Below are positions 43,541 through 49,510 of a stretch of DNA of 49,510 nt, piece by piece; the stretch's first letter is position 1; every line of letters starts with the position of its first letter. The notes under the pieces are model-generated. The model was given only the letters and a program-made list of their open reading frames with translations. It made no database searches and was not told the origin of the DNA. The stretch spans positions 1 to 49,510 of the forward strand of contig WHTW01000045.1 in NCBI GenBank assembly GCA_009377525.1, written 5' to 3'. Source of the stretch: Rhodospirillales bacterium (GTDB lineage: Bacteria > Pseudomonadota > Alphaproteobacteria > Reyranellales > Reyranellaceae). The position numbers and the translations under genes were made by a program.

Positions 43541-43576
43541 GCGAGGCACCGCCTGAAGAACCGGGCGGTGCCTCGC
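43541..43576 (+). terminator. Intercistronic hairpin between dctP and dctQ
   Basis: GCGAGGCACCGCC and GGCGGTGCCTCGC form a perfect 13-bp stem with a 10-base loop, followed by TCGTTT. Such hairpins between receptor and permease genes usually stop part of transcription and protect the upstream message, giving more receptor than permease. Confidence 0.7.
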
Positions 43577-43590
43577 TCGTTTGCGCTATA

Positions 43591-44271
43591 ATGACTCACA
43601 TGACGGTCGAGCGCTTTCTCCACACGATCGACGGCATCAGCACCTGGACCGGCAAGGCCGCGGCCTGGCTGATCATCGCACTGATGGGCGTGGTCTGCCT
43701 GGAAGTCTTCAAGCGCTACCTGCTGAATGCGCCGACGGCCTGGATCTTCGACCTCAACAACATGCTCTACGGCTCGCTGTTCATGCTGTGCGGCGCCTAT
43801 GCGCTGGCGCAGAACGCGCATGTCCGCGGCGACTTCCTCTACAGCTCGATGCGGCCACGCACCCAGGCGCTGCTCGACCTGGTGCTCTACTTCGTCTTCT
43901 TCTTTCCCGGCATCGGCGCCCTGCTCTATGCCGGCTGGGAGTATGCCGGCGATTCGTGGCGCATCGGCGAGCATTCCAACGTCACCGCCGACGGCCCGCC
44001 GGTCTATCATTTCAAGACCGTCATCCCGGTCGCCGGCGCGCTGGTGCTGCTGCAGGGCGTGGCCGAGGTGGCGCGCTGCATCGTCTGCCTGCGCACCGGG
44101 GTCTGGCCGTCGCGGCTGAAGGATGTGAGCGAAATCGACGTCGTCGAGGAGCAGCTGGCGCTCAGCGAGCATGTCGATGACGAAGTGCGCCAGGCGGCGA
44201 TCGCCCGGGCCGGCCAGATCGAGGAGGCGGCGCGGCAACGCGGCATGGGCGCTGGAGACAACAAGATATGA
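43591..44271 (+). CDS. dctQ: TRAP transporter small permease DctQ
   Basis: A 226-residue membrane protein with four segments, as expected for the small TRAP subunit. LEVFKRYLLNAPTAWIFDLNN and GAYALAQNAHVRGDFLY are the characteristic conserved parts. A C-terminal hydrophilic tail of about 50 residues (EIDVVEEQLALSEHVDDE) is longer than usual. An alternative ATG lies nine bases downstream. The last codons overlap the dctM ATG by four bases. Confidence 0.95.
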   Translation: MTHMTVERFLHTIDGISTWTGKAAAWLIIALMGVVCLEVFKRYLLNAPTAWIFDLNNMLYGSLFMLCGAYALAQNAHVRGDFLYSSMRPRTQALLDLVLYFVFFFPGIGALLYAGWEYAGDSWRIGEHSNVTADGPPVYHFKTVIPVAGALVLLQGVAEVARCIVCLRTGVWPSRLKDVSEIDVVEEQLALSEHVDDEVRQAAIARAGQIEEAARQRGMGAGDNKI

Positions 44272-46007
44272 GCGATCCTGCGCTCGGGTTGCTGATGCTC
44301 TCGCTCATCGTGGTCGTGATCATGATGGGCTTTGCCACCGCCTTCACGCTGATGGGGCTGGGCATCTTCTTCGGCTTCATCGCCTTCTACGTGCCCGGCC
44401 AGCCGTGGGCGGACAACAAGGTGTTCGCCCTGATGGTCCAGCGCACCTACGGCGCCATGACCAACGACGTGCTGATCTCCATCCCGCTGTTCGTGCTGAT
44501 GGGCTACGTCATGGAGCGCGGCGCTCTGGTCGACAAGATGTTCTATTCCATCCAGCTCGCCTTCCGCCGCGTGCCGGCCGCACTCGCCGTGGCGACGCTG
44601 GTGGTCTGCACCTTCTGGGGCATCGCCAGCGGCCTGGTCGGCGCGGTGGTGGTGCTGATGGGCGTCATCGCCATGAACCCGATGCTGCGCGCCGGCTACG
44701 ACGTGAAGCTCGCCGCGGGCGTGATCACCGCGGGCGGCACGCTCGGCATCCTGATCCCGCCTTCGGTGATGATCATCGTCTACGCCGCGGTGGCCGGCCA
44801 GTCGGTGGTCAAGCTCTATGCCGCGGCCATGTTCCCGGGCTTCTTCCTGGCCCTGCTGTATCTCGTCTACATCATGGGCTGGGCGGTGCTGAACCCGCGC
44901 ATCGCGCCGCGCCTGCCCGAGGAGCAGACGCGCGTGCCGGTGCCCGGCTGGGTCGAGCGCCTGCAGACCGCCTATTCGCGCAACGTGCTGGTCGGCCTCG
45001 CCATGGCCCTGCTCTCTCCCGGCCGCGCGCGCGGCCTCGAAGCCGACGGCAAGCCGCTCGGCTATTCCGGCGTCGCCTGCAACTTCGCCGTCGCGCTGGT
45101 GCCCTTCGTGCTGACCGTGATCACCTTCGGCGGCATCTGGTGGTACGTGGTGATCTACAAGAAGGCGATCGAGGCGCCCGAGGCTGCCGGCCTGCAGCCG
45201 TTGGGCGGCCTGGCCAGGCAGGCGCAGGTTGCCGAGGAGACCGTGTCCACCGCCTTCTACGTCTGGTTCGCGGGCATCGCCTTCGTCACCCTGCTGGCCG
45301 TCCTGCGCTACTACTGGCGCATGGACGCCGCGCGCTTCACGGTGCTAAAGCTCCTGAGTGCCTCGGTGATGCCGCTCGGCATCCTGACGGTCGTCGTGCT
45401 GGCGGTGATCCTGCTCGGCATCACCACGGCCACCGAATCGGCGGCGGTCGGCGCGGCCGGCGCCTTCCTGCTCGCCTTCCAGGCGCGCACGCTCGACTGG
45501 AAGCGCACCAAGGAAGCGGTGTTCCTGACCGCCAAGACAACCGCCATGGTGTGCTGGCTGTTCGTCGGCTCGGCCCTGTTCTCGGCGGTGTTCGCCATCC
45601 TGGGCGGCCAGGGCCTGGTCGAGCGCTGGGCGCTGTCGCTCGACCTGACGCCGCTTCAGTTCATGATCCTGTCGCAGGCCGTCATCTTCCTGCTGGGCTG
45701 GCCGCTGGAATGGACGGAGATCATCATCATCTTCGTGCCGATCTTCCTGCCGCTGCTCAGGCACTACGACATCGATCCCATCCTGTGGGGCTGCCTGGTG
45801 TTCGTGAACCTGCAAGCCGCGTTCCTTTCGCCGCCCGTCGCCATGTCGGCCTATTACCTGAAGGGCGTCTCGCCACCGCACGTCACGCTGAACCAGATCT
45901 TCGGCGGCATGATGCCCTACATGCTGATCGTCGTCGTCTGCATGGCGATCATGTACCTGTGGCCCGGCATGACGCTGTGGCTGCCGAACTATCTGTATGG
46001 TGGTTGA
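44268..46007 (+). CDS. dctM: TRAP transporter large permease DctM
   Basis: A 579-residue membrane protein with 12 or more segments. GLVGAVVVLMGVIAMNPMLRAGYD, GTLGILIPPSVMIIVYA and the later ESAAVGAAGAFLLAF are family hallmarks. A longer central cytoplasmic region (residues 215-300) raises the length above the 430 residues of the shortest DctM. It uses a sodium gradient with DctQ and the DctP receptor to import a carboxylate. The start overlaps dctQ (ATGA). Confidence 0.95.
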   Translation: MSDPALGLLMLSLIVVVIMMGFATAFTLMGLGIFFGFIAFYVPGQPWADNKVFALMVQRTYGAMTNDVLISIPLFVLMGYVMERGALVDKMFYSIQLAFRRVPAALAVATLVVCTFWGIASGLVGAVVVLMGVIAMNPMLRAGYDVKLAAGVITAGGTLGILIPPSVMIIVYAAVAGQSVVKLYAAAMFPGFFLALLYLVYIMGWAVLNPRIAPRLPEEQTRVPVPGWVERLQTAYSRNVLVGLAMALLSPGRARGLEADGKPLGYSGVACNFAVALVPFVLTVITFGGIWWYVVIYKKAIEAPEAAGLQPLGGLARQAQVAEETVSTAFYVWFAGIAFVTLLAVLRYYWRMDAARFTVLKLLSASVMPLGILTVVVLAVILLGITTATESAAVGAAGAFLLAFQARTLDWKRTKEAVFLTAKTTAMVCWLFVGSALFSAVFAILGGQGLVERWALSLDLTPLQFMILSQAVIFLLGWPLEWTEIIIIFVPIFLPLLRHYDIDPILWGCLVFVNLQAAFLSPPVAMSAYYLKGVSPPHVTLNQIFGGMMPYMLIVVVCMAIMYLWPGMTLWLPNYLYGG

Positions 46008-46057
46008 TCAGAGCAGCCCCCTCTTGGTCGCGGAGGCAACGCCGACTGCTGCCTGAA

Positions 46058-46609
46058 CTAGCGGTGGCACAGTCGGCCTCCCGGAACCGCAGCAACGCGG
46101 GAGTAGATGTCGAGAACCTTCGATCCTGACAAGGTGACTCCTATATGAAGCAGGGCGGGGATCGGCTGGCGCAGTTCCTTCGGCACCGGAACATGGCCAA
46201 ACGGCAAGAACCTCCACTTGTCGCACCAGATCCATATTCCCAAGTCGGCGTCGCACTGGAACATCTTGGGACTGCCCGCCGATCTGCAGGCCATTCCCAT
46301 GCCTGCGAAGTAGTCTTCCGGCTGCGTCCCTGCATTGCCCTCCAGGAAGCTCTGAAGCTCTCCCTCGACCTTCTCCTCCTGCCAGCGGGCCGCTTCGGGT
46401 GATCTGCCAGCACGTCGGCCGTCTTCGTGGAAGACTCCGCGGCCTCCCAGCTCCAGAATCGCGATCCGCCCCGGCGAGCTAGACGTTTCGTCGGTATGGA
46501 CCATCAAGATGCAGCACCCTTCCCAAAGCTGCTCCTCCTTGTACTGGCACCCTGCGAGCCCGGAGGCGCCGACGGCAATGGCACAAAGAAGCGCGAACGT
46601 TCTGGTCAC
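46058..46609 (-). CDS. Lipoprotein, candidate immunity protein (LipC)
   Basis: A 183-residue lipoprotein. The signal TRTFALLCAIAVGASGLAGC ends in a lipobox cysteine, then QYKEEQLWEGCCILMV. Two further stretches, PEDYFAGMGMACRS and LHIGVTLSGS with the ending VPGGRLCHR, also occur in the lipoprotein at 47178-47743. A GTG at 46609 follows AGGAGAG by four bases. It lies 26 bases downstream of the IPKGGLF protein at 46636. By analogy with the 38-39 kb locus it is a candidate protective partner; the family is not recognised. Confidence 0.7.
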   Translation of the reverse strand: MTRTFALLCAIAVGASGLAGCQYKEEQLWEGCCILMVHTDETSSSPGRIAILELGGRGVFHEDGRRAGRSPEAARWQEEKVEGELQSFLEGNAGTQPEDYFAGMGMACRSAGSPKMFQCDADLGIWIWCDKWRFLPFGHVPVPKELRQPIPALLHIGVTLSGSKVLDIYSRVAAVPGGRLCHR

Positions 46610-46635
46610 GATGCTCTCCTGCGGCCGCAGACCGA

Positions 46636-47190
46636 TCAAAACAGACCGCCCTTCGGGATCGGCAGGCCGTTGTTCCTCAGGATCTGGTCAATCTGCTGCT
46701 GCCGCAGGAGCGAGTTTTCGATGCCCGGAGCCATCATCGGCATGCCGGGCATGCGAAGCCCCATTGCCTCGATCAGGGTCGTGTTCACCGAGTTGCTGTT
46801 GCCCGCAATGACGTCCGGTACCGGCGCATCGGGGTCCCGTGGTCCGTTGAGATCACTGCCCCAGGCATTATAGGTCAGGTTGCGACGATTGATCTCGTCA
46901 TGCGCGTCTCTGGCGGCCTGCCACCGAGCCGTCGCTTCGTCGTAGGAGCCTTGCCAAAGGGGTTTCTCCGCCTCCCCGGGGCGATACCATTCCTTGCCAT
47001 CGAACCGCCTCGCCTGCAGATTGTGGCTGCTGCGGCCGATTCGCACTGATTCGTTCGTGACCGGATCTATCGCCAGACCGTGAAACTCGCCCACCACGTT
47101 TCCGTTGTCACCATAGAAGACGAGATAGTTGTGCGCGAACGGGCTTTCCCCGACCTTCAGGATATGCTGCCTCAGAGCTATCGATGACAC
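46636..47190 (-). CDS. IPKGGLF-tailed protein with NSNS motif (effector-like)
   Basis: A 184-residue soluble protein with no signal peptide. Residues 19-41 read AHNYLVFYGDNGNVVGEFHG, and the motif GNSNSVNTTLIEAMGL lies at 130-145; a His/Asn plus NSNS arrangement recalls papain-like or amidase effector domains, but this is only a resemblance. The end DQILRNNGLPIPKGGLF matches the tail at 39209 and the remnant at 37991. The start is a GTG at 47190 with GGAGG six bases before it, overlapping the end of the upstream lipoprotein gene. Domain unknown; effector-like by context. Confidence 0.72.
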   Translation of the reverse strand: MSSIALRQHILKVGESPFAHNYLVFYGDNGNVVGEFHGLAIDPVTNESVRIGRSSHNLQARRFDGKEWYRPGEAEKPLWQGSYDEATARWQAARDAHDEINRRNLTYNAWGSDLNGPRDPDAPVPDVIAGNSNSVNTTLIEAMGLRMPGMPMMAPGIENSLLRQQQIDQILRNNGLPIPKGGLF

Positions 47191-47743
47191 AATTGACCTC
47201 CAGGAATAGGGTCGACACGCGCAAAGTTGCTGAGCATCGTATCGGCCGACAGGTTGACGCTTACGTGCAGAACTGCGGCGAATGGCTTTTGCAGCCGGTC
47301 CGGAATGGGTGTCGTGCCGGGAAGAAATCTGTACGTTGGACCGCACTTACCTGCACAGGCAGCTCGATCTCACATTGGGTCGAGTCGACTTTCGATGCAG
47401 TCGATCGTGAACTACACGTCATTCCCAGGCCGATGAAATAGTCGGCCGTACGCCCTTCAGGCCTGACGCTCAGGAAGTCCGCGATGTCGGCCCGGATCTT
47501 GTCGTCCTTGTTCTTGTCGAATGGTGTTCCCCTGCCATACAGACCCTTGCCGTCCTGGCCGTTGGCATCGAAGTCCGTATGCCAATACCACTCGATGATC
47601 TTCGTCCGGCCACCCGACGTGTCGCGGCCAATGTAGAGGACGCAATACACCGACCACTTTTCCTCCTCGGTGTAGTGACAGCCGCCGAGCATCGGGCCGC
47701 CGGCGACGGCCCAGAGGCGGATAAGAAGGCGCATCACAGTCAT
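47178..47743 (-). pseudogene. Frameshifted lipoprotein, paralogue of LipC (LipD)
   Basis: The leader RLLIRLWAVAGGPMLGGC ends in a lipobox cysteine, and HYTEEEKWSVYCVLYI, TADYFIGLGMTCSS align with LipC. After TDFFP the frame runs into a stop at 47261, while the +1 frame continues TPIPDRLQKPFAAVLHVSV to VDPIPGGQLCHR and stops at 47178, exactly matching LipC (VPGGRLCHR). A single-base loss near 47323 explains this. The restored end overlaps the start of the IPKGGLF gene by 13 bases. It may be a dying duplicate, a programmed shift, or a sequencing error. Confidence 0.78.
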
Positions 47744-47796
47744 TTTGGTCTCACTCAACGAGCCGGTTGTATTTCCGCCGTATTGGACGACCGAAT

Positions 47797-47813
47797 CAAC
47801 CGACCGTCGGTTG
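47797..47813. promoter_or_regulatory. Palindrome upstream of the LipD gene
   Basis: CAACCGA-CCG-TCGGTTG, two perfect 7-base arms around 3 bases, lies 54-70 bases upstream of the LipD start. Its place suits a regulator site for the 46-47 kb locus; no regulator is identified. Confidence 0.4.
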
Positions 47814-47881
47814 CGCCGTGACGTCACCGCGACCAGAAGACCGATGCCGCTTTCGGCTTCGCACGGGCAGGTTCGTGGCGC

Positions 47882-48371
47882 TCATACAATTCGCCGCTTC
47901 AGGACGGCGAGCTTCTCCGCGCTGCGACGCTCCTCCTCCCGGTTCGCGCGATACGCCGGGTAGGCAAAGGTCAGCGCCAGCGCGTCGCCGTCGTCGGGTG
48001 ACGCGAGCCCGCGCTTGCGCATGTCGTCCTTGCGCTCCAGCCGGATGGCGTCGGTGGCGTCGTAGCCATAGTCGAGGGCGGTGAGGTCAGCCACCAGCGA
48101 GCGGTCGTCCGACAGGCAGCCGAACTTGCACCATTCCTTCATGTGGCCCCAGCCGCACGGCCTCGTCGGGCGCGGCGTCGCGTTGCCTGAGGCCACGGCC
48201 GCGCTTCTCCAGCACCTCGCGCTGCCAGGGCTCGGGGCCGCTCTCGCCGGCGAGCGGCGTGCCGGGGCGCCCCCAGGGGAAGGCGAACATGACGAAGCCC
48301 AGGGGATCGAAGCGATAGCGGCCGAGCTGCTCGGGAGTCCGCAACGCCAGCGGAAACTCAATCACCGCCAT
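47882..48371 (-). pseudogene. terL: Phage terminase large subunit, internally deleted
   Basis: The first 60 or so codons from ATG 48371 read DPLGFVMFAFPWGRPGTPL and EPWQREVLEKRGRGL, the N-terminus of a phage terminase large subunit. In another frame from about 48155 down to 47882 the end of the same protein follows: MKEWCKFGCLSDD, then LTALDYGYD and ASPDDGDALALTFAYPAYR. The ATPase and most of the nuclease domain, several hundred residues, are missing. A deletion near 48150 joined both ends out of frame. Its start overlaps the small-subunit gene by 14 bases, as in phage genomes. Confidence 0.85.
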
Positions 48372-48822
48372 GATGGCGCATGCTTTCGCTGGCGGCATCG
48401 AGCAGGGCGAAGTCGTCGACCTGGGTCGATGGATCGTCGGTTGCGTCGCGCCCCGGATCACTCCACGTCCGGCGGCGGCGGTGGCGCAGCCAGAAGATGC
48501 AGGCCTGGACGTTGGGCGGGTAGTGGACGGTGCAGGTGACGGGTTTCAGCTCGCTGCCGATGACGACCGAGCGCTCGAAGGTGCGGTCGTAGCCGATCGC
48601 GCGGGCGTAGAGGCCGCGCGCCACGCGCGCGTCGGCGGCAACGCGGCCGCTGCGCACGGCGTCGCGGAAATCGGCGCGCTCGGCGATCCATCGATCGACG
48701 GTGCTGGGCGACACGTCGAAGAATTCGGCCAGCTCGTCGTTGATCGCGCCAAGCAGGCAGTAGTTGTGCGCCTGCTCGCACATGTCGGGATGGAAACTGG
48801 TGGGGCGGCCTATCGCGGTCAT
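48358..48822 (-). CDS. terS: Phage terminase small subunit-like protein
   Basis: A 154-residue protein. GRPTSFHPDMCEQAHNYCLLGA and FDVSPSTVDRWIAERADF form a helix-turn-helix DNA-recognition domain typical of terminase small subunits that bind phage pac or cos sites. The middle part (KPVTCTVHYPPNVQACIFWL) matches the same family. The chain looks complete. With the large subunit broken and no other phage genes present it is likely a leftover of a degraded prophage. Confidence 0.82.
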   Translation of the reverse strand: MTAIGRPTSFHPDMCEQAHNYCLLGAINDELAEFFDVSPSTVDRWIAERADFRDAVRSGRVAADARVARGLYARAIGYDRTFERSVVIGSELKPVTCTVHYPPNVQACIFWLRHRRRRTWSDPGRDATDDPSTQVDDFALLDAASESMRHHGGD

Positions 48823-48966
48823 GATCGGACTATAACTCAAGTGACCGAACGGATCAAGAACTTTACCGGCCGGCTTCGCACACAGCGAGAGTCAGATTCT
48901 TGCGACTTTTGAGGCTCTAGAAGGGGCTATACCTAGGCGATGACTTGCCAGACCCACGACATCTTG

Positions 48967-48985
48967 ATGACTGCAGTGCAGTCAT
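48967..48985. repeat. 19-bp palindrome after the Gly-rich gene
   Basis: ATGACTGCA-G-TGCAGTCAT is a perfect palindrome lying directly beyond the stop codon of the small Gly-rich gene. It could be a terminator stem (no T-run), a regulator site, or an end of a lost mobile element. Confidence 0.5.
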
Positions 48986-49210
48986 TTAGTTCGCGTCGAA
49001 TTCTACAAGCGAAGTGATCGAGCGCCTGACCTGCGCGCTGGGGAGGCTGCCGGCGCCGCCGGTGCCGCCGGCACCACCATTACCGGGATTCCCGAAGCCG
49101 CCCGCACCACCGTCGGCCCAGGCCGGCGCCATGCTCACGACGCCGAGGCAGGTTCCGGCCAACAGGGCAGCCGTCAGCCGGCCCATGACCGGCAATGCAC
49201 GCGCTTTCAT
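48986..49210 (-). CDS. Small exported Gly-rich protein
   Basis: A 74-residue protein. Residues 1-32 form a signal peptide (RLTAALLAGTCLGVVSMAPA, cleavage after AWA). A short Gly/Asn/Ala stretch, GGAGGFGNPGNGGAGGTGGA, follows, then SAQVRRSITSLVEFDAN. GGGAGG lies 4 bases before the ATG. It resembles the start of Gly-rich surface or autotransporter-type proteins, but is very short and may be cut down. Function unknown. Confidence 0.6.
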   Translation of the reverse strand: MKARALPVMGRLTAALLAGTCLGVVSMAPAWADGGAGGFGNPGNGGAGGTGGAGSLPSAQVRRSITSLVEFDAN

Positions 49211-49424
49211 TGTCCTCCCCCGCCGCAATCCCAAGCACGATCATCTCCTGCGGCCAGCCACGCGCCTTCTGCAGCGCTTGGTTGCAGGCAATGTAACGAG
49301 GCGCCGATGAATCGCATCCGGAACATGGAGGCGACCGCATCAAAATCATCAAAGGCGACGTCGCCAGGCCGAGCAGATCTAGGGCTATCCGCACCTCAAT
49401 TGCAGGATATCCGCACTTGCGGAC
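49211..49424. other. Intergenic stretch with no recognised gene
   Basis: About 210 bases between the Gly-rich gene and the presumed insertion-sequence end. Several frames are open, but none has a convincing start and composition. Nothing could be recognised. Confidence 0.4.
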
Positions 49425-49510
49425 TGTACCGGCCCCCAAAAGTGAGACAGGAAACTGCGGGCAGTTTCTCGTAGAGAGGAACTGCATGACAAAGACGTAT
49501 CGATATTTAT
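49425..49510 (+). mobile_element. Probable left end of an insertion sequence
   Basis: TGTACCGGCCCCCAAAAGTG looks like the terminal inverted repeat of IS3-like elements. About 60 bases later a gene begins after GAGAGGA. The other end and any target duplication lie outside the window, so the call rests on the terminal sequence and layout. Confidence 0.5.
49486..49510 (+). CDS. 5' end of a probable transposase gene (partial)
   Basis: ATG at 49486 is preceded by GAGAGGA five bases upstream and opens MTKTYRYL before the window ends. Many IS3-family OrfA proteins begin with a short Lys/Thr/Arg stretch like this. Too short for a firm call. Confidence 0.4.

Noticed and set aside
40027..44238. A 1403-codon open frame on the minus strand
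   Set aside because: It is antisense to the S9 peptidase, dctP and dctQ, all with clear domains and ribosome sites. Long antisense frames are common in high-GC DNA, and its protein is His/Arg/Val-rich without any domain.
48358..48912. Plus-strand frames antisense to the terminase genes
   Set aside because: Shadow of the terminase small subunit frame; no start signal or homology.
49080..49487. 135-codon minus-strand frame near the right edge
   Set aside because: No ribosome site, no recognisable domain; it overlaps the signal-peptide gene and the presumed insertion-sequence end.

Overview
This is a high-GC, gene-dense chromosomal stretch from what looks like a soil or water alphaproteobacterium. 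The evidence is the set of families: Tat-dependent TRAP and ABC solute receptors, a remnant of a tripartite-tricarboxylate receptor, single-subunit amidases, an Irr-type iron-control box before ahpC, and dispersed CTAG-ended palindromic repeats of the kind common in Hyphomicrobiales and Rhodospirillales. A Reyranella-like organism would fit, but that is an inference from gene content; no rRNA or tRNA gene was seen.

Region by region. 0-8 kb: NIPSNAP and metallo-beta-lactamase-fold proteins, two small paralogous membrane proteins, an amidase, a secreted lectin-like protein, an SPW-repeat membrane protein, an SDR dehydrogenase and a serine hydrolase. 7.9-16.7 kb: a TauD-type dioxygenase, an MFS exporter, a GlxA regulator divergent from an isonitrile-hydratase-like gene, an HxlR regulator divergent from a DUF1772/NmrA pair, a trypsin-like protease and a methyltransferase. 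16.7-20.9 kb (minus strand): ydcF, an NMT1-like receptor, an acyl-CoA dehydrogenase and a cupin, then an HU gene with a clear terminator. 21-28 kb: a thioesterase-like protein, an AtzG-like small subunit and its amidase, an aldehyde dehydrogenase, ahpC-ahpD, a VOC protein, a broken amino-acid receptor and a luciferase-like oxidoreductase. 28-38 kb: a FecR/DUF6600-type protein with a long Pro/Ala/Gln tail, then a minus-strand unit for amino-acid uptake and oxidation (ABC receptor, DadA-like oxidase, permease, ATPase, 2-hydroxyacid dehydrogenase), an enolase-superfamily enzyme and a divergent HpcH/HpaI aldolase. 40-46 kb: an S9 peptidase and a complete DctPQM TRAP transporter. 47.9-49.5 kb: phage terminase remnants, a small Gly-rich secreted protein, and a probable insertion-sequence end running off the window.

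The most unusual content is two accessory loci, 37.99-39.85 kb and 46.06-47.74 kb, on either side of the peptidase/TRAP block. Each has a small protein without a signal peptide whose last residues are IPKGGLF, next to a pair of paralogous lipoproteins. A third copy of the tail survives as a 24-codon remnant fused to the 3' end of the aldolase gene. The bodies of the two proteins are unrelated (one is DUF6973-like, the other carries an NSNS motif), so only the tail is shared. One lipoprotein copy is frameshifted. I read this as a polymorphic effector/immunity-like system with a common C-terminal sorting or recognition tail; function is inferred, not shown.

A second notable feature is a bipartite double-hairpin repeat of about 127 bp present three times (1453, 5582, 15705). 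Its CTAG ends supply the stop codons of neighbouring genes, and its hairpin arms differ between copies while still pairing.
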